Of a DNA stretch of 64,000 bases, positions 1-11,482 are shown piece by piece. Source of the DNA: Nicotiana tabacum (taxonomy: Eukaryota > Streptophyta > Magnoliopsida > Solanales > Solanaceae); the NCBI RefSeq assembly GCF_000715075.1, contig NC_134096.1, positions 39,381,804-39,445,803 of the forward strand, written 5' to 3'. A model generated the notes under the pieces. The model saw nothing but the letters and a program-made list of their open reading frames with translations, had not been told where the DNA came from and searched no databases. Numbering within the stretch: the stretch's first letter is position 1; every line of letters starts with the position of its first letter. A program made the translations under genes and the position numbers.

Positions 1-2274
1 AATTCTATCACAACTCATTTAATTTAATTTGTTTGAAATTAATTATTTATACTTGTTTAGCAAAAGGGTCTCGGGGACCCCGAGTAGTACTTGTGTCTGA
101 GAGGGCATCTCAACCACAGAATAGATCCTACTACTAAATACCATTAACCGCTCACACTCACTCTTCCCTACAGGTTTAATTGCCAATGAGGCATTCACTG
201 TGACAACTAATGTTACTAGTAGTACACAGATTCAAGTATATATGATTTCCACAGAAGTTATATAGAACACCATTATAAATATAAGATACCAGACTACATT
301 ATTGATTTTTTGAGGTCACAATCCAAATAAAGGAGTACTACACTGTCAATACTTTAAATTTGCATAAGAATACCCAAAGGAACCAACCACAGATGTAAAC
401 AAGGAGAGGCAAAACACCAGTAGACTAGTTTAGAATATCAATACTAAGTCAGGTGATTCAAGGGGTAGAAAAGACATATATATCTACCTTATTAATCCTA
501 ATGAGAGGTTCAAGTTTGCAGGAGTTCTTAATTGAATTCACATCACTTCAACAACTATTAGACTATATTCAGATCAATCAAAGGTTCACACACAAGTTAA
601 ATCCTCTCTTCTATTAGATGTATGGATTAGCAACCTTATCTAGAATTTCTAAAGACTATAAACAGAGATACTTATGTAGGTAGCAGGCCAATCTTAATCC
701 TAATCCAAAGCTAATAACAAGATCACTCACCATTTCAAGTTCAAAATCTCAGATTCACACACTAAGCTATTAAGAGTCAAGACAAACATCAGTAAGTTTC
801 CCTCAAGTTTAGTAGTCATGATAGTTAACTTATGTTCCCAATCCTATGTTGTTAACAAGGTTCAAGTTCTTCTTTATGTGATAATACAGTTCTAAGAGAG
901 AAACATGAGAGTACTAGCCTGAATGTCTCTTGAAAGAAAGACAAGCAAGGAGTATATTAACAGAGAACTAGAAGCAAAGGCATGAACAAGGGATATTTAA
1001 ATACATACAAATATTTTTTCCTAAAGGACTGCAAGGTTATAGAATACAGCAGAAGAGCAGGTGATCTAGGATCAGATTATTTTGTTCATTATAAAGGTCT
1101 AAACCATAAGAAACAGGCAGCTTTGACATGTATTAGACAGATGTGGTTCCAGTGATAGACCAATCAACCCAGGTATGCAGGCAGGTGTGTCAACACAGGC
1201 ATCATGATAAAGTTAAATTTTTTAGACAAGCTAACAGCATAGTTAATCCAAGAGATGATAAGGCAGTAAATATAACTCTTGAACAAACTCTAAAGGACAG
1301 TGAAGAACATAGTCTGAATTAGGCTAATAAACATGGTAACAACTGGCAGAATACATATAGAGTCATCACAATCTTTAAACTAACCACAAGAACTCATTAA
1401 GACTTAGTTTAATTACTTTTTAGAAGACATTCACCCAATAGAGTCTATAAGTATAGCTAAGCAGGCACATGAACGTGAAAATTAACAGGAGACCTTTATA
1501 CTGCTTTAAAGAGACATAGAATTACAGGACACACTTGAATAGCAAAGAAACTAACAACTAAACTGATAATCATGATAGCAGACTTGTGTTGAACCTCTAA
1601 GTGTACACAACTAAAATAGTGCCAATATTATTAAGGTAGACAGATTGAGCATGGATCAACAATTGGTACTTCTAATACAATATCAGGACAGTAGACATAA
1701 AACTTTTAGCAAGGCACCAGAAGAGACTCAGGATCATAGCAGTAGTATAACTTTGATAAAACCTATGTGGAGAATTATTAAATCCTTTTATTCACTACAG
1801 AGATTCAGCAAAAGCCTAGATTTGTTCAACTTAGAGAAACATTTAGCATTATTAAGTTCACGGGATAATCGACTAACACTAACATAATTTTAAATTATCA
1901 GGAAAAACAACTGGATCATACAATGAAGATAACATCCAATGTTAAGGCATGATAAGCTAATTAGCATACATCATTAAGTAGAGATAAACAACAAATACAA
2001 TATAGTGTTGATTATAGCTCAAACAGTCAAAGAAAGAGAGGGGTCAGTACACACTAACCTTCCTCGGAGCAGGAAACCAAACTAAGTCTTTTATTTTTGC
2101 CTCTTAGGAACCAAAAGTCTCAAACCTCGAACAATGAATGAATTCAGAGCCGGAAAAGAGAGAAAGCCAATGAGAAATCAGTTTAAAACCTAAGTTTTCA
2201 ATTGTGAGGTGATTCTTAGTGTATATTGTTGTGTGTTCGTGTTAAGTCGTGTTAGGTGAGAGCATTGAAGGCTC

Positions 2275-2282
2275 TATTTATA
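2275..2282 (-). promoter_or_regulatory. TATA-box-like motif, reverse strand
   Basis: The reverse strand reads TATAAATA in the context CACTATAAATAGAGCC, a good plant TATA box. It is followed by roughly 200 nt of C- and A-rich leader-like sequence. No reading frame downstream could be identified, so what it drives is unknown. Confidence 0.35.
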
Positions 2283-2690
2283 GTGTCATTCAATGACTAG
2301 GGTTCCAACAAATTTGAAACGGAGAGTTGAAGATGACGAATATCGGATGATGGAAGCAAAGCAAGTAAAGTCAGAGAAAACAGAAGGGAAAATCATCAAA
2401 GGATTTTACTTGGGTGATTTACGAATCAGAATCTATCGGCTAAGGCTCTAAAACACAGAGGTCACTGCGTTTGTCCTCTGGGTAACGAATCCTCATGATG
2501 AAACTCTAAAACAACTCCATGCATGCTCTGATTTGATAGAGCATAAGAGAAATCGAACGATTTGATGTTTTATTTTTAGCTAGGGTTTCGGATTTTAGGC
2601 GATTTGAATTTGAGTGATGATAGGGGAAATGAACCTGCTAGATTCGCGGATTCAGGAGGAAAAAGGGGTGATTTGAAGTTGATTTATTGA

Positions 2691-2712
2691 CCTTGCACAG
2701 ATTTGTGCAAGG
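2691..2712. repeat. Perfect short inverted repeat
   Basis: CCTTGCACA and TGTGCAAGG form a perfect 9-bp stem around a 4-nt loop. The repeat sits about 100 bp left of the break in the family A LTR. Its function is unknown and it may be a chance hairpin. Confidence 0.45.
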
Positions 2713-2814
2713 TTTTGAGATTGATGGGGTTAGGGCAACTAAGAGAGTAGAGAGCAAAAAGAGAAAGGAGGGCGACTATTTTGGTGTAAATGATTTAGGG
2801 TTAGTAGGGAGTTG

Positions 2815-3323
2815 CAAGCCTAATGAACTATTGAACTTCCAACTTATAAAACCAATGCCGAAACACACCAAACCAACTCCGATTGACTTCAAATTTTGCA
2901 CACAAATCATAAATTACACAACAGACCTATTCCAACTTCTGGAACTAAAATCCGAGCTCGGTATCGACAAAGTCAACACTAGATCAAACTTCTCAACTTT
3001 CCAACTTTCGCCAATTCAAGCCAAAATGACCTACGAACCTCCAAATTAATATCCAGGAATACTTCTAAGTCCAAAATCACCATACGAAGCTATCAGAACC
3101 ATCAAAACTATATTTCGGAGTCGTTTACTCATAAGTCAACATCCGATCAAATCTATAAACTTAAGCTTCCAACCTTGGGACTAAGTGTCCCAATTTATTC
3201 CGTAACAACTCCGGAACCAAACCAACCACCCTAAAAAGTCACATAACCACAAATGAACATAGAATAAGCAATAAATAGGGGAATAGGGCTACAATACTCA
3301 AAACGATCGGCCGGGTCATTACA
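2815..3323 (-). repeat. Truncated 3' LTR of family A element
   Basis: This 509-bp stretch matches the outer end of the right-hand LTR (about 10870-11382) in the same orientation, including the terminal TGTAATGACC on the reverse strand. Similarity stops abruptly at 2815, so about 2.4 kb of the 3' LTR is missing. The cause is a deletion or a later rearrangement. Confidence 0.85.
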
Positions 3324-3337
3324 TTCTCCCCCCTTAA
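3324..3337 (-). other. Polypurine tract of family A element
   Basis: The reverse strand reads TTAAGGGGGGAGAA directly before the LTR start TGTAATGACC. This is the expected position and composition for the plus-strand primer of reverse transcription. Confidence 0.8.
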
Positions 3338-3379
3338 TCAAACGTTCGTCCTCGAACGCGTCTAGAATCATACCTGGAG

Positions 3380-4974
3380 TTTCAAATAGGTGTGGATAGC
3401 TACTCCACATCTCCCGCTCGATCTCCCATGTATCCTCCTTGACTGGTTAACTCTCCACTATACTTTCACTGAAGCTATATTCTTTGACCTCAACTGTCAA
3501 ACCTGCCGATCCAAAATAGCCACCGACTCCACATCATAAGCCAAATCTCCATCTAACTGAACCGTGTTGAAGTCCAAAACATGTGACGGATCACCATAAT
3601 ACTTCCGGATCATGGAAACATGAAACATTGGGTGAACACTCGATAGACTAGGTGGAAATGCAAGCTTGTTGGCCACCTCTCCAATCCTCTCAAGCACCTC
3701 GAAAGGGCCAATATACCGATGCCTCAACTTGCCCTTCTTCCCGAACCTCATCACACCCTTCATGGGTGAAAATCTTAGCAATACCTTCTCTCTCACCATA
3801 TAGGCAACATCATGAACCTTCCGATCGGCGTAACTCTTCTTTCTAGACTGTGTCGTGCGAAGCCAATCCTGGATAACCTTCACCTTCTCCAAGGTATCAC
3901 GAACTAAATCAGTGCCTAACAACCTAGCCTCCGCCGACTCAAACCACCCAACTGGAGATCGACACCGCCTCCCATATAAGGCCTCATAAGGAGCTATCTG
4001 AATATTCAATTGGTAGTTGCTGTGTTAGGAAAACTCTGCAAGCGGTAGGAACTTATCCCAAGAACCCCCGAAATCTATAACACAAGCGTGTATCATATCC
4101 TCCAATATCTGAATGGTGCGCTCGGACTGTCCGTCCGTCTGAGGGTGGAATGTTGTACTCAACTCAACTTGTGTGCCTAACTCTCACTACACTGCTCTCC
4201 AAAACTGCAATGTGAACTGCGTGCCCCAATTAAAAATAATGGACACCGACACACCGTGAAGATGAGCAATATTGCTGATATAGATCTCAACCAACCACTC
4301 CGAAGAATAGGTAGTCACTACCGGAATGAAATATGCAGGCTTAGTCAAACGGTCCATGATAACCCAAATAGCATCAAATTTCCCTAAAGTCCGTAGGAGT
4401 TCAACAATGAAGTCCATGGTGATATGCTCCTATTTCCACTCAGGAATCTCAAGCCTCCGAAGCAAACCCCCGATCTCTGATGCTCGTAGTTCACCCGCTG
4501 ACATTTCAAGAACCGAGCCACATACTCCACTATATCTTTCTTCATTATTCTCCACCAATAGTGCTACCTCAAATCCTGATACATCTTCGCTGTACCCGGA
4601 TGAATGGAATATCGCGAATTGTGGGCCTCCTCAAGAATCAACTCACGTAACCCATCCATATTGGGCACACAAATCCGACCTTGCATCCAAAACACCCCAT
4701 CATCTCCAATAGAAACCTCCTTGGCATCACCGTGTTGTACCGTGTCCTTAAGGACAAGCAAATAAGGGTCATCATACTGACGCTCTCTGATGCGCTCGAA
4801 TAAGGAAGACCGAGAAACCACCCAAGCTAGAACCCGACTAGGCTCCGAAACATCTAATCTCACAAAATGATTGGCCAAGACCTGAACATCTAATGCTAGC
4901 GGTCTCTCACCAACTGGAATAAATGCAAGGGTACCCATACTCACAGCCTTTCTACTCAAAGCATCGACCACCAC
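3380..4974 (-). pseudogene. Family A integrase and chromodomain (broken)
   Basis: The segment at 4974-4564 covers the end of RNase H (DALSRK) and the integrase zinc-binding region with the H-x-H part (EEAHNSRYSIHPG). In the following Cys pair the first Cys reads Phe. The core domain at 4417-4187 has the first Asp in MDFI, but the second catalytic Asp, normally followed by RG-x-QF, reads Asn in FNWGTQF. The C-terminal part at 4009-3497 has the GRRCRSP and SPMKGVMRFGKKGKL blocks. A chromodomain remnant (DTWEIEREMWSS) follows after more stops. Integrase would join the cDNA to host DNA and the chromodomain would target chromatin; with the lost Asp and many stops this copy is dead. Confidence 0.88.
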
Positions 4975-6270
4975 GTTGGTTTTTCAAGATGATACAAAAT
5001 GGTAATATCATAGTCTTTTAATAGCTACAACCATCTTTGCTGCCTCAAATTTAGATCATTTTGCTTGAAGAAGTGCTATAGACTCTGATGAACTGTAAAT
5101 ACCTCACAAGACATGCCGTAAAGATAATGACTCCAAGTCTTCAATGCATGGACAATGGTTGCCAACTCTAAATCATGAACAGGGTAGTTCTTCTCATGGG
5201 GCTTCAACTGGCGTGAAGCAAAACAATCACTCTACCCTCTTGCATCAAGACACACCCAATACCAATCTGAGAAATATCATAATACACTATATATGAACCC
5301 GATGATGAAGGTAAAACTAGAACTAAGCTGTGGTCAAAGCAGTCTTAAGCTTCTGAAAGCTCTCCTCCCACTCATCCGACCACCTGAATGGGGCACCCTT
5401 TAGGGTCAACCTAGTCAAAGGTGCATCAATAGACGAGAAACCCTCCACGAAGCGGCTATAATATCCGACCAAGCCAAGAAAACTCTGAATCTCACTAGCT
5501 AAAGACAGTCTGGACCAACTCTGAACTTCCTCAATCTTCTTCAGATCTACCTTGATCCCCTCACTGGACACCACGTGCCCCAAGAATGCCACAGAATCGA
5601 GCCAAAACTCACACTTGGGAGAATTTAGCATAAAGCTTCTCCTCTCTCAACGTCTGTAGTACAATCCTCAGATGATGTGCAAGCTCCTCCTGGCTACGTG
5701 AGTACACCAGGATATCATCAATAAATACTATGACAAATGAATCAAGATATGGCTAGAATACACTGTTAATCAGATGTATGAATGTTACTAAGGCATTGGT
5801 CAGCCCAAAAGACATCACAGGAACTCGTAGTGACCATAACGGGTCCTGAATGCCGTCTTTAGATTATCAGAATATCGAATCTTTAACTGGTAATACCCAG
5901 ACCTCAAATCAATCTTAGAGAACACTCTAGCTCCCTAAAGCTAGTCAAATAAGTCATCAATGCGCTGCAAAGGATACTTGTTCTTAATTGTAACTTTGTT
6001 CAACTACCTATAATCAATGCACATCTGCATAGTACCATCCTTCTTTTTCATAAACAGAATCGATGCACTCCAAGGGTACACACTAGGCCTAATGAATCCC
6101 TTATCAAGAAGCTCTTGAAACTGCTCTTTCAATTCCTTCAACACTGTTGGTGCCATACAATACGGAGGAATAAAAATGGGCTGAGTGCCCGGAACCAAGT
6201 CGATACCAAAATCAATGACCCTGTCGGGTGACATGCCCGACAGGTCTGCATGAAATACATCCGGAAGGTC
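4975..6270 (-). pseudogene. Family A reverse transcriptase and RNase H (broken)
   Basis: Reverse-strand RT begins near 6234 with the DFGIDLVPGTQPI and KKKDGTMQMCIDYR blocks. The catalytic site is still readable as FIDDIL near 5710-5727. The thumb and connection region ([23 protein letters not shown]) lies at 5631-5323, and RNase H sequence continues to 4975. At least three frame breaks separate these blocks. RT and RNase H copy element RNA into cDNA in the virus-like particle; only pieces remain here. Confidence 0.88.
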
Positions 6271-6453
6271 TCAAACAACCGGAACAGAATCAATGGTAGG
6301 AGTATCAATACCAACATCCCTCACAAATGCCAAATATGCCAAACACCCCTTCCCAACCATCCGTTGGGCCTTCAAATATGAAATCACTCTACTGGGAACA
6401 TAGTCAAAAGAACTTCTCCAATCAATCCTAGGCAATCCCAGAAATTGCCAGCG

Positions 6454-7014
6454 TCACGGTATTAGCGTGACTATCCAGAATAGCATGACATGGTGACAAC
6501 CAATATATGCTAGAATCACGTCGAAATCAACCATACTAAGAAGTAAAAGATCAAATCTCATCTCCAATCCCCCAATGGTCACTACACACGACCGATATAC
6601 CCGTTCCACAATAATATAATCGCCCACCAGCGTAGACACATGAGCAGGTGTAACTAAGGAATCACGGGGCATATCCAAATAACAAGCAAAATACGATGAT
6701 ACATATGAATAAGTGGAACCAGGGTCAAATAATATTGAAGCATCCCTATGGAACACTGAAACAATACATGTGATCACTGTGTCTGAAGCAACGGCCTCTA
6801 GCTTGGCGGGAAAAGCATAGCATCGAGCCGGACCACCACTTGATCGACCTCCCCCTCTAGGGCGATCTTTAGCTTCCTGAGCCCCACCCCGAGCTGGCTG
6901 AGCAGGTGGTGAAGTAACTGGTGCGGAAGTCATAGCCTGACCCCTATACTGAACTGGACCTCCCAAACGACGGGGACAATACCTCCACATACAAACTCTC
7001 CACACTCGAAGCAA
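6454..7014 (-). pseudogene. Family A aspartic protease region
   Basis: An open frame of 186 residues. Residues 97-100 carry the DPGS form of the retroelement protease active site (ILFDPGSTYSYVSS). The downstream flap and second conserved block is only partly kept: FDVIL is followed by divergent residues. The frame opens inside the Gag zinc knuckle: RYCPRR is in this frame, while the first half, CFECGEF, is in the neighbouring frame. A frameshift therefore cuts the knuckle near 6990-7010. The protease would cleave the Gag-Pol polyprotein. Confidence 0.85.
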
Positions 7015-8263
7015 CTCTGATCCGTTGATGGCGACAGGGACTGAATCAGACCCCGAGATCTAGAATAACTACTAGAAAGACCTGGTACATATGAACCCTA
7101 AACTGATGGAGCACGAGATGAACTCTGTGCTGGGAGGGCACTAAGAGATGACTAACCCGGACAAGCACTGTATGAACCATGGCTAGCTGAAACACCTCAA
7201 TGAGCCAAACGGGTCATCTGAGCGGGCCTATAAGGACGACCTCTATTGTGGTGGGACTGTCGTCCAGATGAGGCATTGCTGAAAAAACATGAACCACGAG
7301 GCCTATTGTCCTCAAGCTCCTAATTACGAACCTGCTCTAGGAGTCTAGCAATATCAACCACCTCATCAAACCTCGCACCAGACGCAATCTCCCAAGTCAT
7401 GACGAAGTGCAGTCCATAGTTGAGGCCATCAATGGACCTCCTAATCCTCTCCCTCTCTGTGGGAACCTACCATATCGCGTGACGAGCCAACTCTAAAACT
7501 CTCATCTCATACTGGATCACTGACATACCCTCCTAGCGTAGCTGTTCAAACTGCCTATGCAACTCCTCTCAGCGAGTATGTGGAACAAACTTTTCTAAGA
7601 AGAGGACTGAGAACTCGTGCCATGTAAGTGGTCCAGCACCGGCTTGCCTCCTCAACTCATAGGCCTCCCATCATCTGAAGGCTGCTCCCGACAACTGAAA
7701 AGTAGTAAATGAGACTCCACTGGTCTCCAAAATACCCGATGTGCGAAGGATCCCCTTGCTCCTCTCTAAGAAATACTGAGCATCCTCTGACTCAGCCCCA
7801 CTGAACTCTGGAGGCATGAGCCTCCCAAACCACTCTAACTTTTTCTGTTCCTCATCACTCATAGGTGGACCAACCTGGGCCCGAAAAGCTACAATCGGCT
7901 AGGCTGGTAGTACCTTGGTGTCTGAAGTCCCTGAACCACCTGCTCTGGAGTACGGGCGGTGGGAGTCTAAGTACCTCCCCCGGCCTGAGAAGTGGCTGGC
8001 GCGGCCGGAACTGAAACCGCCTGAGCAAGGCACTATCTGGGCCAAAGCCTCCTGAAGACCTGGAATCACAATGGGCACAACTGGTGCCTGAGATGGTCCC
8101 ACAGGCTCAACCACATCTAGTATTTTCTCTTGAGTTGGAGCAACTGGTGGCTCCACAGGAGTTGCTCTAGCTGCAGTACGAGTTGTACCTCGGCTTTTAC
8201 CGTAGCCCTGGCTAGTGGTACTGGTGGTCGCCCGCCTGCTCCAGTCGCACGTGTCCTCACCAT
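7015..8263 (-). pseudogene. Family A gag (broken)
   Basis: The reverse-strand ATG at 8263 starts MVRTRATGAGG, then a frameshift near 8200 moves the frame to PVEPPVAPTQ and GLQEALAQI. The capsid-type part includes PPEFSGAESEDAQYFLER (about 7820-7760) and the EKFVPHTR and EELHRQFEQLR blocks (about 7600-7540), with stops in between. A serine/glycine-rich linker leads to the zinc knuckle near 7010. Gag packages element RNA. The ATG directly follows a good splice-acceptor sequence, CTCTCACAG. Confidence 0.85.
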
Positions 8264-8442
8264 CTGTGAGAGAATAGAATAATAGAAGTTTAGTTTCCGT
8301 AATCAACAAATCCGCTCGACAAGAATACAAGAAAGTGATGTTTCCTAATGGTTATGTAGCCTCTCAAAGATAAGCACAGACGTCTCCATACCGATCCGCA
8401 AGACTCTACTAAACCTACTCATGAATCGTGAGACCTAAGTAA

Positions 8443-8458
8443 CCTAGTGTTCATACCA
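8443..8458 (-). other. Primer binding site, family A
   Basis: The reverse strand reads TGGTATGAACACTAGG three bases after the LTR end. It is a mutated form of the TGGTATCAGAGC initiator-Met tRNA primer site seen intact at 51204-51221. Confidence 0.75.
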
Positions 8459-8841
8459 GCTTGTCACGACGCCAAATCCCAACCTGTCTTGATGGCGCCT
8501 AACACATTACTAGGCAACCCGACAATCACATAACAATTGTGCATTTGAGTTAAAAACATGATTTAATTAGTTCGACAAGGGAAAGTCTCATAAATAGCTG
8601 ATAAAGACAACTGCAACTCAACTACAACAAATCCCAAAATCTTGGTGTCACCGAGTACATGAGCTACTAATTTCAATATAGTCTAAAATTCTAATACAAC
8701 TATCTGAGAAAATAGACTAGTACTGAAAAAAATGAAAGGAAGGAGAGTCAAGGTCTGCGGGCGTCATAGCAGCTACCTCGAAGTCTCCGAGCAAGTACTA
8801 ACACCAGATCTAGCAATCACCGCGTACAGATGTACCTAGAT

Positions 8842-8858
8842 CTGCGCACGAAGTGCAG
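8842..8858 (-). other. Conserved LTR hairpin, family A copy
   Basis: CTGCGC and GTGCAG flank the loop ACGAA. One of the six pairs would be a G-U wobble in RNA. The hairpin lies 380 bp from the LTR end, matching the place of similar hairpins in families B, C, D and E. Confidence 0.55.
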
Positions 8859-9337
8859 AGTATAGTATGAGTACAACCGACCCAATTTACTCAATAAGTA
8901 ACAGTACTAACCTTGGGTTGAAAGTAGTGACGAGCTTAGAAAGATACAGTCCGAATCAAATAATAACAACACAGATATAACAAGATAATGACAGTAATGA
9001 TTCAGAGAACTTCCATATTCAGCTCGTACACAATACAAAAATATAGGCATGCTTTCAAGTTCAACAATTTAAGCCCAACAATGATAAATATGTCAAGTAC
9101 AGCTAGCATGAGGAATGTTACATTTCTATGCCTACATGTCAAATATGCATGTCAAATGTAATGCACCACAGTGATAATCGCAGGTACTTACAATCTCAGA
9201 GTACTCAATCTATCTGTCTCAAACTCCCACTCATCACACTCAATCACTCAGTATAGTACGGTACCTGCACTCACTACTGGTATGTCAGACTCTGGAGGGG
9301 CAGATCCTACCCAAGCGCTAATATAAAGGCAATATGG

Positions 9338-9419
9338 CCTACTGCGGCGTGCATTCTGATCCCATAATAATAATAGATAACACGATAAGACCTATTGCAG
9401 CGTGCAATCCGATCCCATA
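9338..9419. repeat. Two-copy 29-bp repeat in family A LTR
   Basis: Two similar 29-bp units at 9338-9366 and 9391-9419, each with GCGTGCA or GCAGCGTGCA and ending GATCCCATA, lie 53 bp apart. This is the family A version of the minisatellites found in the other LTR families here. Confidence 0.6.
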
Positions 9420-10371
9420 AATATCACTCACAATCCGGATCTTAGGAGGCCCCAACTTAGTCATCAATATCTCTAGTCTCACGGGCTCACAAATCTCATA
9501 CTATTCGGCCCGAACAATGATAATATGATGTAATAGTAAATGATAACAGAGTCTGAGATATGATATGGAAATGAATAAATATGACTGAGTACATAATTGT
9601 AACTTAAGAAAACAACTCAACAGCATAAATGACCTCAATGGGTCCCAACAGAATAAGCATATAGCCTAAATATGATTTCTAATAAGAATCACAACTTAAT
9701 TACTCTAACATGTAGAAATTTCACAGATAGAAACAAGACTAGATAACTACACAATACCACAGAATCAACCAAGTCACAATTTCCACGGTGCACACCCACA
9801 TGTCTGTCACCCTAATACTAACAATATAACACGTATTCCAAGGATTCATATCCTTACTACCAAGTTTAAAAGTATTACTTATCTCAAAGTGCGCAACTCA
9901 ATGCTCCAACAAGCCCTTGCCTCACAAATCGAATCTAGTCACATACAACTTAATATAATCAATACAAGCTATAGAAATCGATTCCATACGATAAAGCTAA
10001 GTTCTTTAACCAAATTTAAAAAGTCAACCCCAATTCAACGCCTCATAACCCGACAAAATTCATAAAATCCGAAAACTCATTCAATAACGAGTCCAACCAT
10101 ACCAAAATCATCCAATTCTGACCACAAATCGACCCCCAAACCCCTAATTCTTACTCTCCAATCCCTATTCCAAATTCCCCCAAATTTTACCTTAAAAGCA
10201 CATAACCAAGGTGTAGAAATCAATGGGTATTCAATATTATTGGAAAAAAAATGATCAAAAATAGCTTACATCCCTCAGAAAAATCGCCCCTAGCCGAGCT
10301 CCACAAGCCAAAATATGAAATAATACTTTAACCCTCGTTATGAAATTTAAATAGTTTGCCTAGTTGCCCTT

Positions 10372-10695
10372 CTTCGCGAACGCGAAAATTGCCTCGCGTT
10401 CGCGAAGCATAAAAATCCTCAGCTGCCAAATTCGTCTTACGCGAATGCAAAACCTACCTCGCGAACGTGACAATCACTGGACCAATGACTACGCGAACGC
10501 AACCCGTCTCCCGTGAACGTGAAGGCTTGCATGTCCGGTGCCTAACCGGCCTCATCCTTCTACGCGAACGCGAGTCCCCTCTCGCGATCCCGATGCACAA
10601 ACCGCTAGACCTTCGCGAATGTGTGGCCTCCTTCGCGAACACGAAGAAATAAATCCTACTTCCCCTGAACAACTCTACGCGAACGCGATAAAGAC
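10372..10695. repeat. CpG-rich palindrome cluster, family A LTR
   Basis: Many copies of variants of TTCGCGAACGCGAA and CTCGCGTTCGCGAA lie in about 320 bp, in sharp contrast to the AT-rich flanks. The cluster is in U3, just upstream (element sense) of the presumed transcription start. The overlapping open frames on both strands here are products of the repeat and not genes. Confidence 0.8.
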
Positions 10696-11404
10696 AGCAC
10701 CACACACCAGATCAGCAATCCTAAAAGGAAAAAACTCAATCTGAATCTCACTTGAGGCCCACGGGACCCAATTCAAACATACCAACACATCCTAAAATAT
10801 CATACGAACTTAGTCGAAGCCTCAAATCACATCAAAAAAATATCAAAATTACGAATTGCACACCAATTCAAGCCTAATAAACTATTGAACTTCCAACTTC
10901 TAAAACCAATGCCGAAACACACCAACCAACTCCGATTGACCTCAAATTTTTCACACAAGTCATAAATTACACAACAGGCCAATTTCAACTTCCAGAACCA
11001 AAATTCGAGCCCGGTATTAATAAAGTCAACTCTCGGTCAAACTTCTCAACTTTCCAAACCTTCAACTTTCCAACTTTCGCCAATTCAAGCCAAAACGATC
11101 TACGGACCTCCAAATTAATATCCGGACATACTACTAAGTCCGAAATCACCATATGAAGCTATCAAAACGCCATTCCGGAGTTGTTTACTCATAAGTCAAC
11201 ATCCGGTCAACTCTTTCAACTTAAGCGTCCAATCTTGGGACTAACTATCCCAATTCATTCTGAAACATCCCGAGAACAAAAACAACCACCCTGACAAGTC
11301 ACATAATCACAAATGAACATAGAATAAGTAATAAATGGGGGAATAGGGTTACAATACTCAAAACGATCGGCCAGTCATTACAAACTACCCCGCAAGTCAC
11401 AAAA

Positions 11405-11482
11405 TAACAAACAACTTACGGGGAGCATCAAATAAGGAAAATAGGGCTCAAATACACAAAATAGTTGGTCAAGTCGTTATAA
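11405..11482 (-). repeat. Small fragment of a related LTR end
   Basis: The stretch resembles the last 70 bp of the adjacent family A LTR (AATAGGGCTCAAATAC, then a GGTCAAGTCGTTATAAC terminus) but is diverged. It suggests the family A element landed beside or within an older related LTR. Confidence 0.45.

Larger units (their letters stand above)
1..2814. other. AT-rich unassigned sequence
   Basis: No protein domain, RNA gene or LTR pair could be recognised here. An 80-codon open frame at 1645-1887 has no recognisable similarity and looks like chance. A perfect 15-nt palindrome, CTCGGGGACCCCGAG, lies at 70-84. The reverse strand from about 2340 to 2050 looks like a promoter plus leader: a TATA box followed by C/A-rich untranslated-type sequence. 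It could be an LTR of an undetected element or the 5' end of a decayed gene. The right limit is set by the break where family A LTR similarity starts. Confidence 0.5.
8264..10269 (-). other. Predicted 5'-leader intron, family A
   Basis: Seen: a reverse-strand GTAAGC donor candidate at 10269, downstream of the palindrome cluster, and a pyrimidine-rich CAG acceptor ending at 8264, immediately before the gag ATG. Inferred: splicing would remove most of the LTR plus the primer site from gag mRNA. The donor is weaker than in families B and C. The same layout recurs in two other families in this window. Confidence 0.4.
2815..11382 (-). mobile_element. Tekay-like Ty3/gypsy element, family A, degenerate
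   Basis: Reverse-strand LTR retrotransposon. In element order it has a complete 5' LTR (right side), a Met-tRNA-type primer site, gag, protease, RT, RNase H, integrase, chromodomain remnant, polypurine tract and a truncated 3' LTR (left side). The pol order with integrase last and the C-terminal chromodomain place it among the chromoviruses; the very long LTR fits the Tekay/Del clade. Every domain has stops or frameshifts, so it cannot encode a working polyprotein. No target duplication could be found because the left LTR is cut at 2815. Confidence 0.9.
8462..11382 (-). repeat. 5' LTR of family A element (2.9 kb)
   Basis: It runs on the reverse strand from TGTAATGACT at 11382 to GTGACA at 8462, next to the primer site. 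In element order it holds a long U3 with a CpG-rich palindrome cluster (10695-10372), a TATTTAAAT-like motif, a possible splice donor, a 2 x 29-bp repeat and the shared hairpin 380 bp before its end. Open frames inside it, such as 10454-10705, are by-products of the GC-rich repeats. Confidence 0.85.

Noticed and set aside
3652..4712. + strand frames over the family A integrase
   Set aside because: They are shadows of the reverse-strand pol gene.
10454..10744. Overlapping open frames on both strands in the family A LTR
   Set aside because: They arise from the GC-rich palindrome cluster, have no family resemblance and overlap each other.
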